Shown: piece after piece, positions 38,535-52,200 of the stretch
Layout: every line of letters starts with the position of its first letter
How positions within the stretch are numbered: the stretch's first letter is position 1
Assembly (NCBI GenBank): GCA_003640385.1
Contig: RCAB01000074.1
Location: 124,001-188,000, forward strand
Length of the DNA stretch: 64,000 bases
DNA from: Setaria digitata
Lineage: Eukaryota; Nematoda; Chromadorea; Rhabditida; Setariidae
Direction: 5' to 3'
Program-made: the position numbers and the translations under genes
Notes under the pieces: model-generated
The model's database searches: none
The model's input: the letters and a program-made list of their open reading frames with translations, nothing else
Told to the model about the DNA's origin: nothing

Positions 38535-38744
38535 GAGGAAAAAAATAGATTTCACAAAGGAATTCACTTGGCGCTAGCAGTGAAAGAAAAAATGATATGT
38601 TAAATAGAACGGTAATTGGAAGAAATTATCAGTTTTGTTCTCATAATGGTAGTTATACACACTGTGAACATTGGTTTGATACCGATGATAACATAGTTAC
38701 TGGTAACACTGATTAAAAAATATGCATTACAAAAAATGAATTAA

Positions 38745-38935
38745 ATATATGATATATATATTATATATTTAATTATATATATATAAAATAATGGATTAAA
38801 TATATATATATATATTTAATTCATTTTTTATATATATAATCAAACATATATATTTAATTATATATATTTTAATATATATGATTATTTAATTATAATTAAA
38901 ATATATGTAGAAAAAAATTAAAATATATATAAGCA
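38745..38935. repeat. AT-rich palindromic patch
   Basis: Repeated ATATATTTAATTATATAT-type units in both orientations over about 190 nt, able to fold into many alternative hairpins. It looks like simple-sequence expansion. Confidence 0.85.
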
Positions 38936-39073
38936 CAGATAATGAAATATCTTTCAAGAAATTTTTACAAACAAATTTTTCAATGAATATTAAAAAGAAA
39001 ATTCTCATCAAAAGATAGCAACAGATATGGAGCTTCTCGAATCGCTTTCAAAAGTGATTTTAATAGAGTAGTT

Positions 39074-42000
39074 TTAAAATCCAGCCGGAAAGCATGCCGT
39101 TTGGCGACGAAAATCGCTGTTTCCATAAATATAACCGTCAGAATTCACTACAAGTGCCTGTACAGAACTTCTTATTTTTGCTCTTGCTGTCATATTTTGG
39201 CTTCGTTCGTTGGCCAAATTCATTATAATCGTCTAAATTTCATATTTTATAAACGTTCGACCATTGACAAATTCATTACAGTTTTCTAGATTTCATAACT
39301 TATAAATGAATTCAAGTTAGGAGAAGAATTAAAAATGTAACGCTTTCGGGAAGAGAAGAAAGTTACTTGTGGCACTGAGGATTCGTAAAGAGTTTCGGGA
39401 GGTAAAAATTGATTGTGAAAACGTGGTGAGTCAATAGCCTCTTTGACCGTTTGATTGAAAATAAGAGTTCGTATAACAGTTTGCGCTACTGCTGAAATAA
39501 TAAACGAACCACCGGAAGCACCAACCACCATTTTTACCTGAAGCATGCAAACTTCAAGAGATATGATTCTGACAGCCATATTATGCATGTTGATAACAAT
39601 CACCGATTGCACTATAAAAAAGTCTGTGCTTTGATTGGCTTTTAAAATAAGCCATTGTTCAATCTTATCTAAAAGATTTTTACAATCCAGAGTTCGGACA
39701 AAGCGATTAATCAAACTAGTCATTGGATTAAAATTTGCCTGGAATTTATCTCACAATGGTGTATTAAAGATTACAGACTGCGCCACAAATTGAATTTTTT
39801 AGAAATTTACTACTATTTATCCAATATTTTAATTGTAAATTATGCATCAGTCATTTACTTCGATATCTTTTTTATTTGTTTACCTTTCCTGTATTTTTAT
39901 TGTAAATAACCATAGGTGACATGCTACTTAATGGCCTTTTCCCAGGTTGAATGTAATTTGTCGGTGATGGCACAAATCCAAAGGAATTCGATCGTCCCGG
40001 AATCGAGAAATCGTCCATCTGATCATTCCAAACAATCCCAAGGGTTGGTGAAATGCGTAATGAGCCGAATCTGTGTTGTATAATTTTGAATTTCAATTAA
40101 TAGTTACAGTAAAAAAGATTGATTCTTTCAATGAACTTCATGAAATGAGTATCTTCCACAGAAAATATCGTCTCGGAAAGAAAACATTTAGAAAATGGCC
40201 TCTGGACAGATGAAGCATAAAATTTCTTTGTCTAAACAAACGAATATAAATTTCCAAACAGTTATTTGTTATCGAATTGTTACAAAATATTCATGTAGAA
40301 TCTTTTTTGTTCTTCTTTCAAGTATTAGCTTCTGTATATGGAATTTAAGACAAATAATCAATAAATCGAACTAGAAACATTACATTTTTTTGATTCGCTA
40401 AAAATTAGTTTCAAATATATTCTATTTTTGGTAGTTCACCTTCCATAAGCTGTGCTTTAATTTTTCATCATGTAGTTTCTTTTAGCAAAAAGTAGCACCA
40501 AGTTTGTGTATTCCTACAGCCTTAGCAATCATTCAGTCTGAATTTCCGTAAATTTTTTTGTCTAGTCTTTAGCCTGCTCTTTATCAAAATTAATTTAATT
40601 TATGAAATTTGCATATACTGGAAAATGTTCATTTTATGTGACATTGGAGTTAATAAAAATTAATTTATATTAGTTGAAATTACACGCGATTAATGGTGCT
40701 CGTGCATGATACGGCGTTATTGTCCCGATCAATGGTCGATACATGTGATGTACCGTGATCAGCCGGTTGTTCTAATCGGTCCGATGCATATATATCCAAC
40801 GGTTGGGCCTCATCCTTGATGAGGGATTTGATTTGCTTCAAGTATGAGCTGAAAAATAAAATACAGCTAGGATGATTTCTTTATTTGTGTGGACAAAAAA
40901 CCTGACCACAAATTAGTCAAAATTTGGGTAAAGCAAAATATTTAATAAGCAAGATAAAACAAAAGATGATGCTTAAGCAATCATTCTGCCCTTGTTTATG
41001 AAACTTTAAAACCACTTAAAATTACTTTTGCCAGAATTAACTTAATTAGACTACCTGTCAACTAGCTTTTCTGCAAGCCGCCGTGCCTCTGGAACAAATG
41101 CAGCATCACCTAATTTCGTCCTTTGTGCGTAAGCAAATTTTTCTGCTTCGATTAAACGATGATAAATTAGTGGATCATCTTTGTCAAATTTGTTTTTTCC
41201 ACTGTAAAATTCTGAAAACATTTGCCAGAATGGTAATCAGATTTAATTGGAGCCACTCATTCTTCTGCTAATTCTAATTGCAGTGCATTCTTTTGAATAG
41301 CTGACTTATTAATTCGAATCTATGTGGTCGAATTTAAGTCAGCCAATTAAACTTTAATTTCAAAAACGTCAACTAGATGTAATAAAAATTCTTGAATGCT
41401 ACAAAAAACGAAAAAAACAACAAATATGTTTACCGGCCATAGTTGATATGATACTTTGAGTGATAGCGGATGAACTTGGTGGTGGCGGTCCACAGATGAC
41501 ATACTTATCAAGAAAATTCTCCGTAATAATTGGAATTTCATTCACCTTTGTTTCATAATTAAACAAGTCATCAGTGGATACATGACCTCCTGAAAAAGAA
41601 AAAAGAAATTTTCATGTGAAAAAAAAACGAATCTCAAATATCGTTAAATTTTTTTCTCATATAAAATAAATTAAAGTAGTGAAATATAAAACGAAAAACT
41701 TCTTGCGAAATGTAAAATTTATACTGATAACTATTAAACAGAGCTGTTGACTTTATTTCGAAAAGTTATCAGCATCGAAACGATCTAAATTCGTCTGCAA
41801 TCTTATAACTATTACATGGTATATTAAAGACCGTATAACTTATTTCTGGATTGTGAATCAGGACAAATACGAAACCTTACCATGTTCTTCGATTTCAGCA
41901 ACAATTGTTTGAGCAAAACCACCTTAAAATAATACAATTGCAGGCTGAATTGTTAGATAAATGACCAAGCTGATAATGAGTACCATACTATTTTTAACAT

Positions 42001-45000
42001 CCAGAATATTCCTCTTTGTCCGAGCAAGCATCTCTTTCAAGTCACGCTTTACTATTATACATTTTTAGTTCAAAATAATTCACTTAGTACAGTTCATCCT
42101 TCCAAGAGATGTGGACAATAACAAAAAGAATAATCATTTCTAATTATCAACATGCTCCATATTATACTCTTTATTAATATACCATCATAGATAAGGGATT
42201 TAGAAAGTTTAATTACGAAAAATATTTAATACTAATTACGTCTAAAAACAGCGCTTCCAATTGTTAAATATTAATTTTTAAATACAGTTCGGTTACTCCG
42301 CATTTATCTAGAAAAATAAAAGCTAAGGAAACTAATAGCATCAGAAACAACCCACCACTGGAAAAAGCGTCATTTACCGTTGGCGAAATATGTATGTACG
42401 CATATGAAGTATTATCATTATCATGATATCGCTATGATAATGGAAATGATTTGCAGTTATCGTGGTTAACCATTCGTAAAACTAAGGAAGTACAATACTT
42501 GTGAAAATTGCCAGCTAAAGGAGAACTAAAAATAATAAGACAAAAAATTAGTACCGCGATAAAATAGTTGTAATGGATCGGAACTGTTGGCAATCTGCTG
42601 CAGTGTAGCGCCGAGATGATCTCTTGTGATGATGTCACCTTCGTTGTATAGTCTTTCAGTTTTCGGATTTACAAATACTTTCCTAAAATGATTTCTTAAC
42701 TTTTCTTTTGTTAAATGAATAATTTTTGGTTGAAATAATTTAAAACTTCTCGGGAAATACTATCTTTAATTATTTTACCGGATTTGAAGAAAACTGTATC
42801 ATTAATTGATTCACCTAATTATTTTCTTTCGAGTACTGTGAAAGAAGTAATATAGTTAAAAATAGATCTAATAACGTATATCAGGCTTCCTTTTTTGACT
42901 TCTTTATTCAAATTTAGCTATGAATTTTTGGCAAAAAGAAAAAATAAACTTCTAATTAGAAAACTTCAATCGAAAATATTTTTGCTTTGAAATCTCGAAG
43001 ATAAAATGCGTATTTCAAAGTTCTTTTTGCAATATCGGGAGATTCAAGGAAAAAGATGACTTCCAGATTCATTTTGTATTTATAAAATATAGCTTCGAGA
43101 AAAATTAACTTCAAAGACGGTTCTGCAAATATGGCTTGCTCTGCTTTCACAAGTTCTTCGGCCAAAGAAGCCGAAATCGGAAATCCTTCCAGAGCTAACT
43201 TGATGGATGGTTCGAACAGCCTGTGCCATGCTACTTCACCGCTTCCGAAACGTGAAAATACTGTCCATAATCCGTGTAGTTCAGAAGGTGTTGCAATAGC
43301 GCGGTATCCTGGAAGATCTAACAATTTCTTAGTGAACTTTGAGAAGAAAATTCAAAAGTTTTTTTTTTTTATGATCATGACGACGTGAATGATGAAAGCT
43401 TACATGCAAATGAACGAAGATCTGCAGGTAATGTTTTCACGTAGATACGTCAGTTAGTTTAGTTATAAATTTTCCTCACATCAATATTAATATAGAAAAT
43501 TAGCAAATATTAAATCAAGAAATTCTAGAATAATCTAAAGCAACCTTTTAAAGCATCTTCCGGGGAACCGTTGAACATTGTTTCATTGGCCACAGCTGGT
43601 GCAGTTTCACGTGCGTTAACAACTGTACATTGATTTGAAGTGCTGAAATTGCTTAAAAAAATTGCTTTCCGAGGCATTTTTTTCATATTTGGTGTTAAGG
43701 ATAAGAGAAGGTGAAACCACAATAGCTGTAAATGATATTTAGAAGAAAATTTCCGGGCAGCGTTCAGACTTGTCCTCGATGAAACATAATTTTGGTATCG
43801 ATTCTGTGCTATTAGTAGATAAACAAAGATGAAAATTAAGCGAAGAAAAACAAATCAACAATGGTAAATAGGTAAGTAGTAAACAAACAATCAGTTTATT
43901 CGAACAAACGATAAATAAGTGAATGGGAAGTATATTCTAAAAAAGCGAACGAGCAATTAGTAAGCAAAATAAATAGACGCAAATAAATAGATAAGAGGAT
44001 AGACCACAGATAATTGCTAAACAAATAAGCAAACAAACATTGGAAAAGCAGAAATGAAAAGTAACGAACATTGGTGAGAAAAAAAAGAGCAAATAATTGA
44101 TTGAAAAACAAAAATTGATGAACAAGTAAAGATAGCGAATTTCTGTAATTACATAACACATGAGAAAATTGTTCAAACTTTTAAAACGCTACTGCAAAAA
44201 GAGTAACCTGTTATAAATGGTCATTATAAAGCCACCTCCCAAGCCTGAACTTTGAGGATTTACAACACCAATGCATATCAATGCTGCTACTGTTGCATCT
44301 ACCGCATTACCGCCAAGCATCAGAATATCTCTAAAATTACTCATTTGAAAATTCAAGATTTTTAAAAATTATGAAAATTGCGAAAGTGTTGCATCTGAAT
44401 TTCACGAAAATTTAGTTTGTTTGTATTTTCAGAAAAGGACTTGCAAGCCCAAAAGCAAGCATTTTATCTTCTAAGTCATGATGAGATACGCCTAATATTT
44501 TCTGTTACGTGCTGCACAAGTATTCTTATATAACATTAAAGAATTTTTAAAACTTACAACTTGATACTGAACTAAAATATATTACTAAATTTTAGTCGCA
44601 TAACTGCCATTCGTATTTAAATTTGGAGAGCAATAAATTTCAATATATTCATTTATTTCAATAGTTTTTGTTCCGATTTTATATTTAATACTATCATCAC
44701 TGATAGTTCGAAAAAAAAACGCGAGCGGTCACTTATTTTACTTCAATCATTCATGTTATTAATCTCAGACAAATTTGAAAACACTAATTATTTCATCGGT
44801 ATATTAAATCTTGAATTAACGATCATAATTTTTGAGCAAGTTATTATCAATTTAAGCCAAACGACTTCTTTATTTGAATACCAAATTGTGTGGCTATGGG
44901 AAACTTTTAGCTAATAATCAGCATTTACATTCCAATATGATTTCATGATATTCAAAAAAAAAAAAAAAGAAAAAAATCCAAAAAATGGTTACCTAAAACA

Positions 45001-46271
45001 ATACATGCCTCTTTTGCATGTTGAAATAAAAAGTGATTAGAAAGTAAAAATCTGAATAGCAGTAAATTCCTATTTCTGTTAATTCAATCAAAGATACAAA
45101 TATATAACCATCATCTTCCTATTTCCATTAAGAATATTATTACTGATTAAAATAGTCAGCAAAACTTTGATTATCGTAAACATTCTTTACACATTTTTTA
45201 AATATTGATGGACGGTTTTTCAACTTTGAGTTATTTATGAGAAAATCTCAGCCACAATTTTCCAGACTTTTTCATCCAGATCGCAAACAGTTACAAATAC
45301 TTTCATCTGAACAGCCAAATCTTTTGAGTATCAAAACCACAATTAATTAACCTCCCAATTCCACTGCACAAGCCACTATCAGTAACAATAGCAGCTCGTT
45401 TATAACGTCCATATAAACTACCACTTGGCTCTGGCCATTGAAGTTGATCTTCTCTACTTGATGATGGTGTTGAACTGTTGCACTGTATCATTCTGTCCGG
45501 TACCAACTAAATATTTAAAAAATATTTCATTATAATTTTATTAATCGTCCTAATTAACCATTATCATATTTCAAGCTTTAAAATTATTATCTGGTTATGT
45601 AAAATGACTGTTAAATTTTTAAAATTTTCAATCAATCGATTTAGTGATCACATGCCATAATTCTTGACATTACTCTAGATATGATCATACTGCCTGCTAA
45701 TTTTCTGAACATTTCATCTTGGACAGCAAATTAATTGAGACATAAAAATTTCCTTAAAATTTTACTGCATTTTTGTAACAAATATTTATGTATTGCAATT
45801 ATAATCACCTTCAAAAACAGCTTCGAAGGACTACGGTCATTAACATTTTGCGAGAGTTATAAATTTGCCGAAAAAAATAAAATTGGATTTAAATTTAAAA
45901 ATACCGGTTGTTCGTTGTATTTGATTCTAAGTAAGACTGCTAGAACTACGGTTGAAACGAAAAATATAGCAGCTGCTGCGGCGAGCAAGAATGTCACCCA
46001 ACGACATCTGCAACAGAATGACGAAACTACAATAATATAATAATTCATCAAAAATTGAATTTTGTAATTTGTAAAATTAGGGCTTGGCAGAACAGGATTG
46101 AACAATTTACAAGATTTTCTTCATTTCTATTTCTTTAACTTCACAAATCTTTTGATGTCAATTAAAGTCATGAAGAAATTACTTCAATTGGTTGTGATTG
46201 CCGCAATTAAGAATCTATTTGAAAAAGTTTGATATTTTTACCAACCTTTCATGATGAGGATTTATTTTCAT
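39074..46271 (-). CDS. ggt: Gamma-glutamyltransferase (14 exons, 625 aa, membrane-anchored)
   Basis: Cleaves or transfers the gamma-glutamyl group of glutathione at the cell surface. Exons 5' to 3' on minus: 46246-46271, 45905-46007, 45352-45506, 44208-44330, 43545-43642, 43110-43317, 42555-42682, 41881-41922, 41434-41589, 41055-41211, 40684-40848, 39884-40070, 39367-39537, 39074-39232. They sum to 1878 nt in frame. A type II anchor (about residues 12-35, WVTFLLAAAAAIFFV) follows a short cytoplasmic tail. Family marks: SSGLGGGFIMTIYN, VNARETAP (Arg147), the processing and nucleophile Thr432 in DHGTSHVS, STIN, MDDF (472-475), PLSSM (500-504) and GASGGSF. Autocleavage at Thr432 would give a beta subunit of 194 residues, close to the human one. 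The C-terminus reads FRRQTACFPAGF where many GGTs have RKGGxPAGY. The start ATG lies 1 nt after a CCTAG acceptor. Two exons are very small (26 and 42 nt). Confidence 0.94.
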
Positions 46272-49200
46272 TCTAGGAAAAGTTTTCATGCTGATGGATG
46301 AATATATTTTCAAAAAAATTTGCTTTTAGAAAAGTGAAAGAGCTTAAAAAACAATGAGATTTTTCAGAGAAAAACTCTAAAAAAGAAAGGAAAAAACGGA
46401 AGGAGCCGGAAAATTGGAAAAATTGATGACAAGACGGGAAAAAAATGGAATTTTGTTGATATGGGAGCAGTTAGTTGGAGTGACGAGACAGTGAAAATTT
46501 CTGTGTAAGGAATGAGTGAGAAAAAGACAGGTACGGCCAAATCACAAAATTTCTGATGCAATAAAGGAACACTCACAAATCTGAAACGCCATATTTATAG
46601 AAATATTTTGAAATTCAAAAAAAAAAAAATTATTAAATGAACATTTACGAACAGCTGAAAGTTTGCGTAGTGAACAGTGAAAAATCAAATAGAATAGTAT
46701 GGCAGCCTTTTTTCATAGAAGTTAAAATTTTTTTTTATCTGACAATTTCGATATAATGTTTTTTATCATTTCATTAAAAAATAGTTATACTGAAGTCAGA
46801 AGATAAAGTTGAAACACCCTATCATTGCTTACTGATAAACAAAAAAGCTCTTTCAAGTTATTTTAACACTCATTAGCAACTAAATAGTTTTTCGCATTTT
46901 GGTGTAAAACAATTGAAATTTCATAAAATTTAGAGCATCTATACGACATATCTGAGTAACTTGCTTCAAACCTTACATCATAATTTGGCAAATAGGTTTT
47001 CTCATAAATTTGGACAGAACATCATCGATGAATGGCACTTATAGGGGGGGGTTAGCCAAGTTATTTGAACTGCTACGTCATGATTGGGCGGAATTCTTGC
47101 TCAGTACAACAGAATTGTTTCTGACGAAAAATTTCAATGATACTCCATATTTTGTTTTATATCGAATTAGTTGTGACATTGTGCTGTAATTTTCAGACAA
47201 AACAAAAAAGTGGTTGAAAAACTTCTATTTTTTCAGTATCCAACAGCAGCAGATAGGGAAGGATTTTTCGTCTTTCTTAGCACAACATACTTTCATCTTT
47301 TGAATATTGCAATACTATAAGGAGAGAACTGAAGAGTTGTCTATCCTGGTGGCTATTTGTTTTATAGTAATGGTCAGGTTTATAATTCTGTTTTGATAAC
47401 TTTTTTATGGTTATACCTATTTTAATTGGTGGTTTTCGTAACTGGAGAAAGATGTTGTCTGTTGTATTAGCTTTTCCTCGTGTTAATGCTTTGTCTTTTT
47501 GATTTACTTTTGTGGCTTTGATTATGGTTTATCAATCTTTTTTATTGGTGGTGGTCGTGGAAGAAGTTGAACTTTTTATCCTCCTTTGAGAGTTGAGTCA
47601 ACCTGAATTGCCACTTGATGCTATGGTTTCGGGTTTAGTATGATTTACTATGAGTTCTACTATCTGCCATTTTGCAACTCTCATTATTATTCAAATATTT
47701 AAAAACTGCATAAAATTTGGACAGAATTTTCTATTAAATGAAATTTAAATTTGGAAACAACTAGAACAATTTAATCTGCACCCAGTGCATAAATTTTTAA
47801 TTTGAATATAAATTATAAATCGGTTTAAATAGAAATTCAACTTTATCAGAGGTGTGGAAATTTAAAATTTGGATCTGTATACTCTCTAAGACTATGAATT
47901 GATTGAATAAAATGATAAGTTATATCTCCGTGTAAAGTATAGTTCCAAAGCTATAGATTTATATCCAACTTTAAAGGTTGTAAAACTGATCAAAGATGAA
48001 AGTACTCAGGACAAAACAATAACTGTTTTTTTTAAATTAAGTTTAAATTTAAATTGATATAGAAAAATAAAAAAATAAAACTTATTTCTACTAGGAATAA
48101 CTAGAAATTTTGCTGTGATACTTGGAATAGTGTCATTGAGTAAAAGAAAACAAAATATTAATGCATTACTGGAAAATAAATGGATTATCTATTTTTTCAA
48201 GTAACATCTGAAAAATTAAAAAAATTAAGATTAGTGTCAAAAAAGGTAAACAGAGTGATTAAAACTACAATAATACCTAAGCCTTCAAAGATTTCATGGA
48301 ATCTACCAGTCTCAAGTTAATTTTTCAAATCAATTTTATAACATCAAAGCATTTATAACCGACATAGAATTTCAATCGCATCCTGCAGATGTATTTAGAT
48401 AGAAATTTGCATAATATTGAAATTTCTAAACCAGTCAAATAATCTAAATTTTGCAAGAAAATTTTGGCAAAAAATAGATTGCTGTGCATAATTTAGGAGA
48501 GACATATAGACATAGGCATCTCATGAATAATTGTTTATTTTTCTGGAATACAAAGCATAATTCAAAGTCATAAAATCGTTATCATAGCAATGATAATTTT
48601 AAAAGATACAGGTCAAATTTGATGGAAAAAAGATGATAAGGAGTTAAAGATTTAATTGACTTTTTTCTCTTTCTATTATGGTGTATTATATTTTATGAAT
48701 CTTTTTTGAACGAAATTCAACTACTGTAATGTATCGTACTTTGTGAACGACTTTTAGGCAGCGTCTAGTTACGGCATTATATCTTTTTCATAAATTCTTT
48801 TTTCCGATTTGCTTCCGTGTATTATTCATTTTGCCTATTATAAATAATTATATATGAATAATAAGTTGTAACTACCTGTTTGATAATAAATGAATAGTTT
48901 TCGTAGGTAATTTTTCACTCGCTGAATGTTGAGTATCAGTGACTGTTGAATCAAATAATTGCATCATTGTCATTTTGCAGCTTTTTATTTCTCTTTTCGT
49001 TAAAATACCTAAACAAATAGTTCATCATATTAAAAAACGAATTACTTTCAACCTTTGTTGTCCACTTTTTTTTCGCTCATCAATTTTTTATTCTAATTTT
49101 TATCACAATAAACATTGCACTTTTTAAATTACTTTTCAGATAAATTAGCAATAGTTTTTAGGAAGGAATTGTTATTTCTATTTTGTCATTATTTCTTGGA

Positions 49201-52200
49201 TTAAACCTGTATTTACAGCAAAAAAAAAGTTGCGTCAATGAACGATAGTTGTTAAGTATTGTGGAAAATACAGTAAAATGAAATTTTGCTTATTTGTATA
49301 GAACACATTTTTCAGTTCCGTGACAACATTTAATATTTCAGGATTTAGCTTCTTCTTTTTTGACGTTTTAATTTTCAACACTTTCCAAGTCCAACAATTA
49401 TTAAAACAATTTTCGAATTCAATCAATAGTGACGTGAGGAAATGATCTGAGTAATTAATTAATAAATAATACTTGTGACAGAGCGAAAATCAAAAGACAT
49501 GAATGAATAAGCTGAACTAAAGCAGCAAGAAATAGTGAAAGAAATGAAGAGATTTTTCCATTTTTCCTTCCTTTTTCTCCAAGAAGGGAATTTTTTAAAC
49601 ATCAAATAGAGGACAATTGAAAACAAAATTTCACTAACAACGCACATTACTTACATAAATAGAATATGTTAAATTACTTTTTTGACATTTTACAACATAG
49701 AATGCAATTCACTTAACTCCACATCATCGGCATTCATCATCACCAATACTTAAATAAAGTTTGAAATTCCAAACAACCGCCAATAATCTTAAAGATGCGT
49801 CGAAATTTTTAATAATACATCAAGACTTCTAGAACAATGTAAATTTCCAGTCAAAACATTTGATTTATTCTACCCATTGGTGAAGATTAAATTAAGGAAA
49901 AACTGAAATTTTGTATGAGATATACATAAAAAGTGATAAATTTTTGCATAGTAACATGAATTGTTTAAAGATGGATGAATGGAAACAAAAACAGAACAAA
50001 ATTTCAATATTTATAGGTATGAAATAAAACAAAAAGTTGGTAAAAGTGACGGAAAAAAATGAAGAGGAAAAGAGATGAAGGAGAGAAAAGAGAGAGAGGT
50101 TGACAAATGTGACAAAAATATGAATTTTAGACCGCTATGGGTACCTAACATGATATCACAATTGATTCTATATGGCATCCCTCGATTAATGATTTCAATA
50201 CACTGAAAAAAAACCAGCGAGATGAATTAGCGATTCCAATTTCACAGAAAAAAATTTTCAGAAAAAAAAGATTTCTGTTCAGAAAGAAGAGAGAAAAAAA
50301 TTCAACTAGAAATGCCAGAGTAACCGAATACATGGTACTGAAGCATAAAAAATTTTAATGTTTTCAAGAAGAAATCTAAAAATCGGCAAAATCAGTTACA
50401 AATAGTTCTAATTTTTTAAATTTTAAATTCCAAATATTTCATTATCTTTCACATTACTTATTACCGCTTGATGATAAATGATTGAATATAAAATATTCAT
50501 TCGCTCAGCACTACTTTTCATATCTATTCAAAAGTTTTAAGCGAATTCAAGAATTTTTTTCTTTTGATATTAGTGTGACAAGTACGATACAGGTGCATCA
50601 GTAGAACATGTGCAGTACATTTATGCATAAAACAAATTGGTAATTATAGAAACTGTTAATCTGACAATTATTGAAATTTTAGTTACGAAGAGGAAGCTGA
50701 AATTGTAGCTCCGGAAAAAAAGCAGGAAAAGATAGTGAAGAGTTTGAATATTTGAGACTGTCAACTTGTTGCGTTGACTTATCATAACAACAGGTTATGC
50801 TAAGTTCATTTTTCTCTACGCAGTACTCATCGCTTTGTTTAAAAAAAAAAAATTTGTTTATTCGGTTTAAATACTCAAAGCAGATTACTGGAAGGATAGC
50901 TAAATAAAAAATTTCTGTCTAAATGCTAAATAAACAAGTGCATGGTGTCAAATATTAGTTAAATGTTCACAATTAGTTAATTAATCACTTCGGCAGTTAC
51001 ACATTTGGATTAATCACTTGCCATCCTCTCAAATATGTAAGTGACAAAATTAAAACATTTCAAAAAGGACGACGAAATGTTGCTGGTCGAAAAGAATCGA
51101 ACTAATATAAAAAAAGATAGGAAAGGTGAGAGAGGCAATCAATAATTTTCACTGCAACAATAATAAAATAAAAATGATTTTATAAAGCGAATGAAATGAG
51201 TTAAATTTGATTCAGCAAAAAAAAGTGAACTATTTGCAAGTGAATTTGAAAACATTAATTAGAAAAGGAAAAATGCATTATTAGTGGAATGAATAATTGA
51301 AATAATTAATTATTGATGGTTTTAAGCCGTAAAAACCGACATGTTGTCATATTTTTTCGAGAAATTAAGACAATTATTTCACAAAAGTAATGTTAAAAAC
51401 TTGATACAATACGTCAGAACCTGATAGAAATTGTTGATTAGAAAACATTTTCGATGGTTTCAATTTGACAGATAATTTCGAAAATAAAAGGAGAAAGAAC
51501 ATGAAATTTGAAAGAAATTTTAAATAATAGGCGAAGAAAAATTCAATCGACTTCTTCCCTTTTGTAAAATGAATTAATTGGAACTGACTGAAACATTTTC
51601 GTTAGCAATCTCAACTTAATAAACAGATTACAATAATTGATTAATAAGTGAATAAACATAAATAAACAACAATTTCAACTTACGAAATTAAAATAATGAA
51701 AAAAATTTTGCTAAAATCGCGACGAAAAAATGAAGAAAGATGAAGGAAGAAGATCATTTGACCTTGTAGTCATCGCCTCATCACAAAAATATTTACAAAC
51801 AATTTGGGGTACGATAAATTTTTTATTTCTAAATCAAAAAGAAAAGAAAACAGACAATTTATCCGCAAAAATGCGCCTATAACAAGAAGGAATTCTCAAA
51901 ATTTGCCGCTTTTGACTGCAAATATTTTTCATTCCTTTTCTTTTAGGATGAAAAATTGATTAGACTTAATGTTTGTTTGCATTTCTGTTATTATGATAAA
52001 CAGTGCGTACTTTGCACTCTTCTTTTTTCTAGAATCATAATCATCTACTACAATTACTATATTCTTCACTTACTATTATTATATTTACTTGTTACTCATC
52101 ATTTATTAAGCTTATTATATATATATGTATTGTAAGTCATAGTGAACCGTGTCCACTTCAAAGTATTTTTAATTAATTGCGCAGACTTGCAGTATCATAA

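Larger units (their letters stand above)
36336..39073. other. Gene-poor region downstream of ggt
   Basis: The stretch holds two adjacent protein-like minus-strand ORFs at about 37488-37790 (see findings), the duplicated segment around the N at 38366, and an AT-rich palindromic patch (38745-38935). No exon could be joined confidently to a neighbouring gene. Confidence 0.5.
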
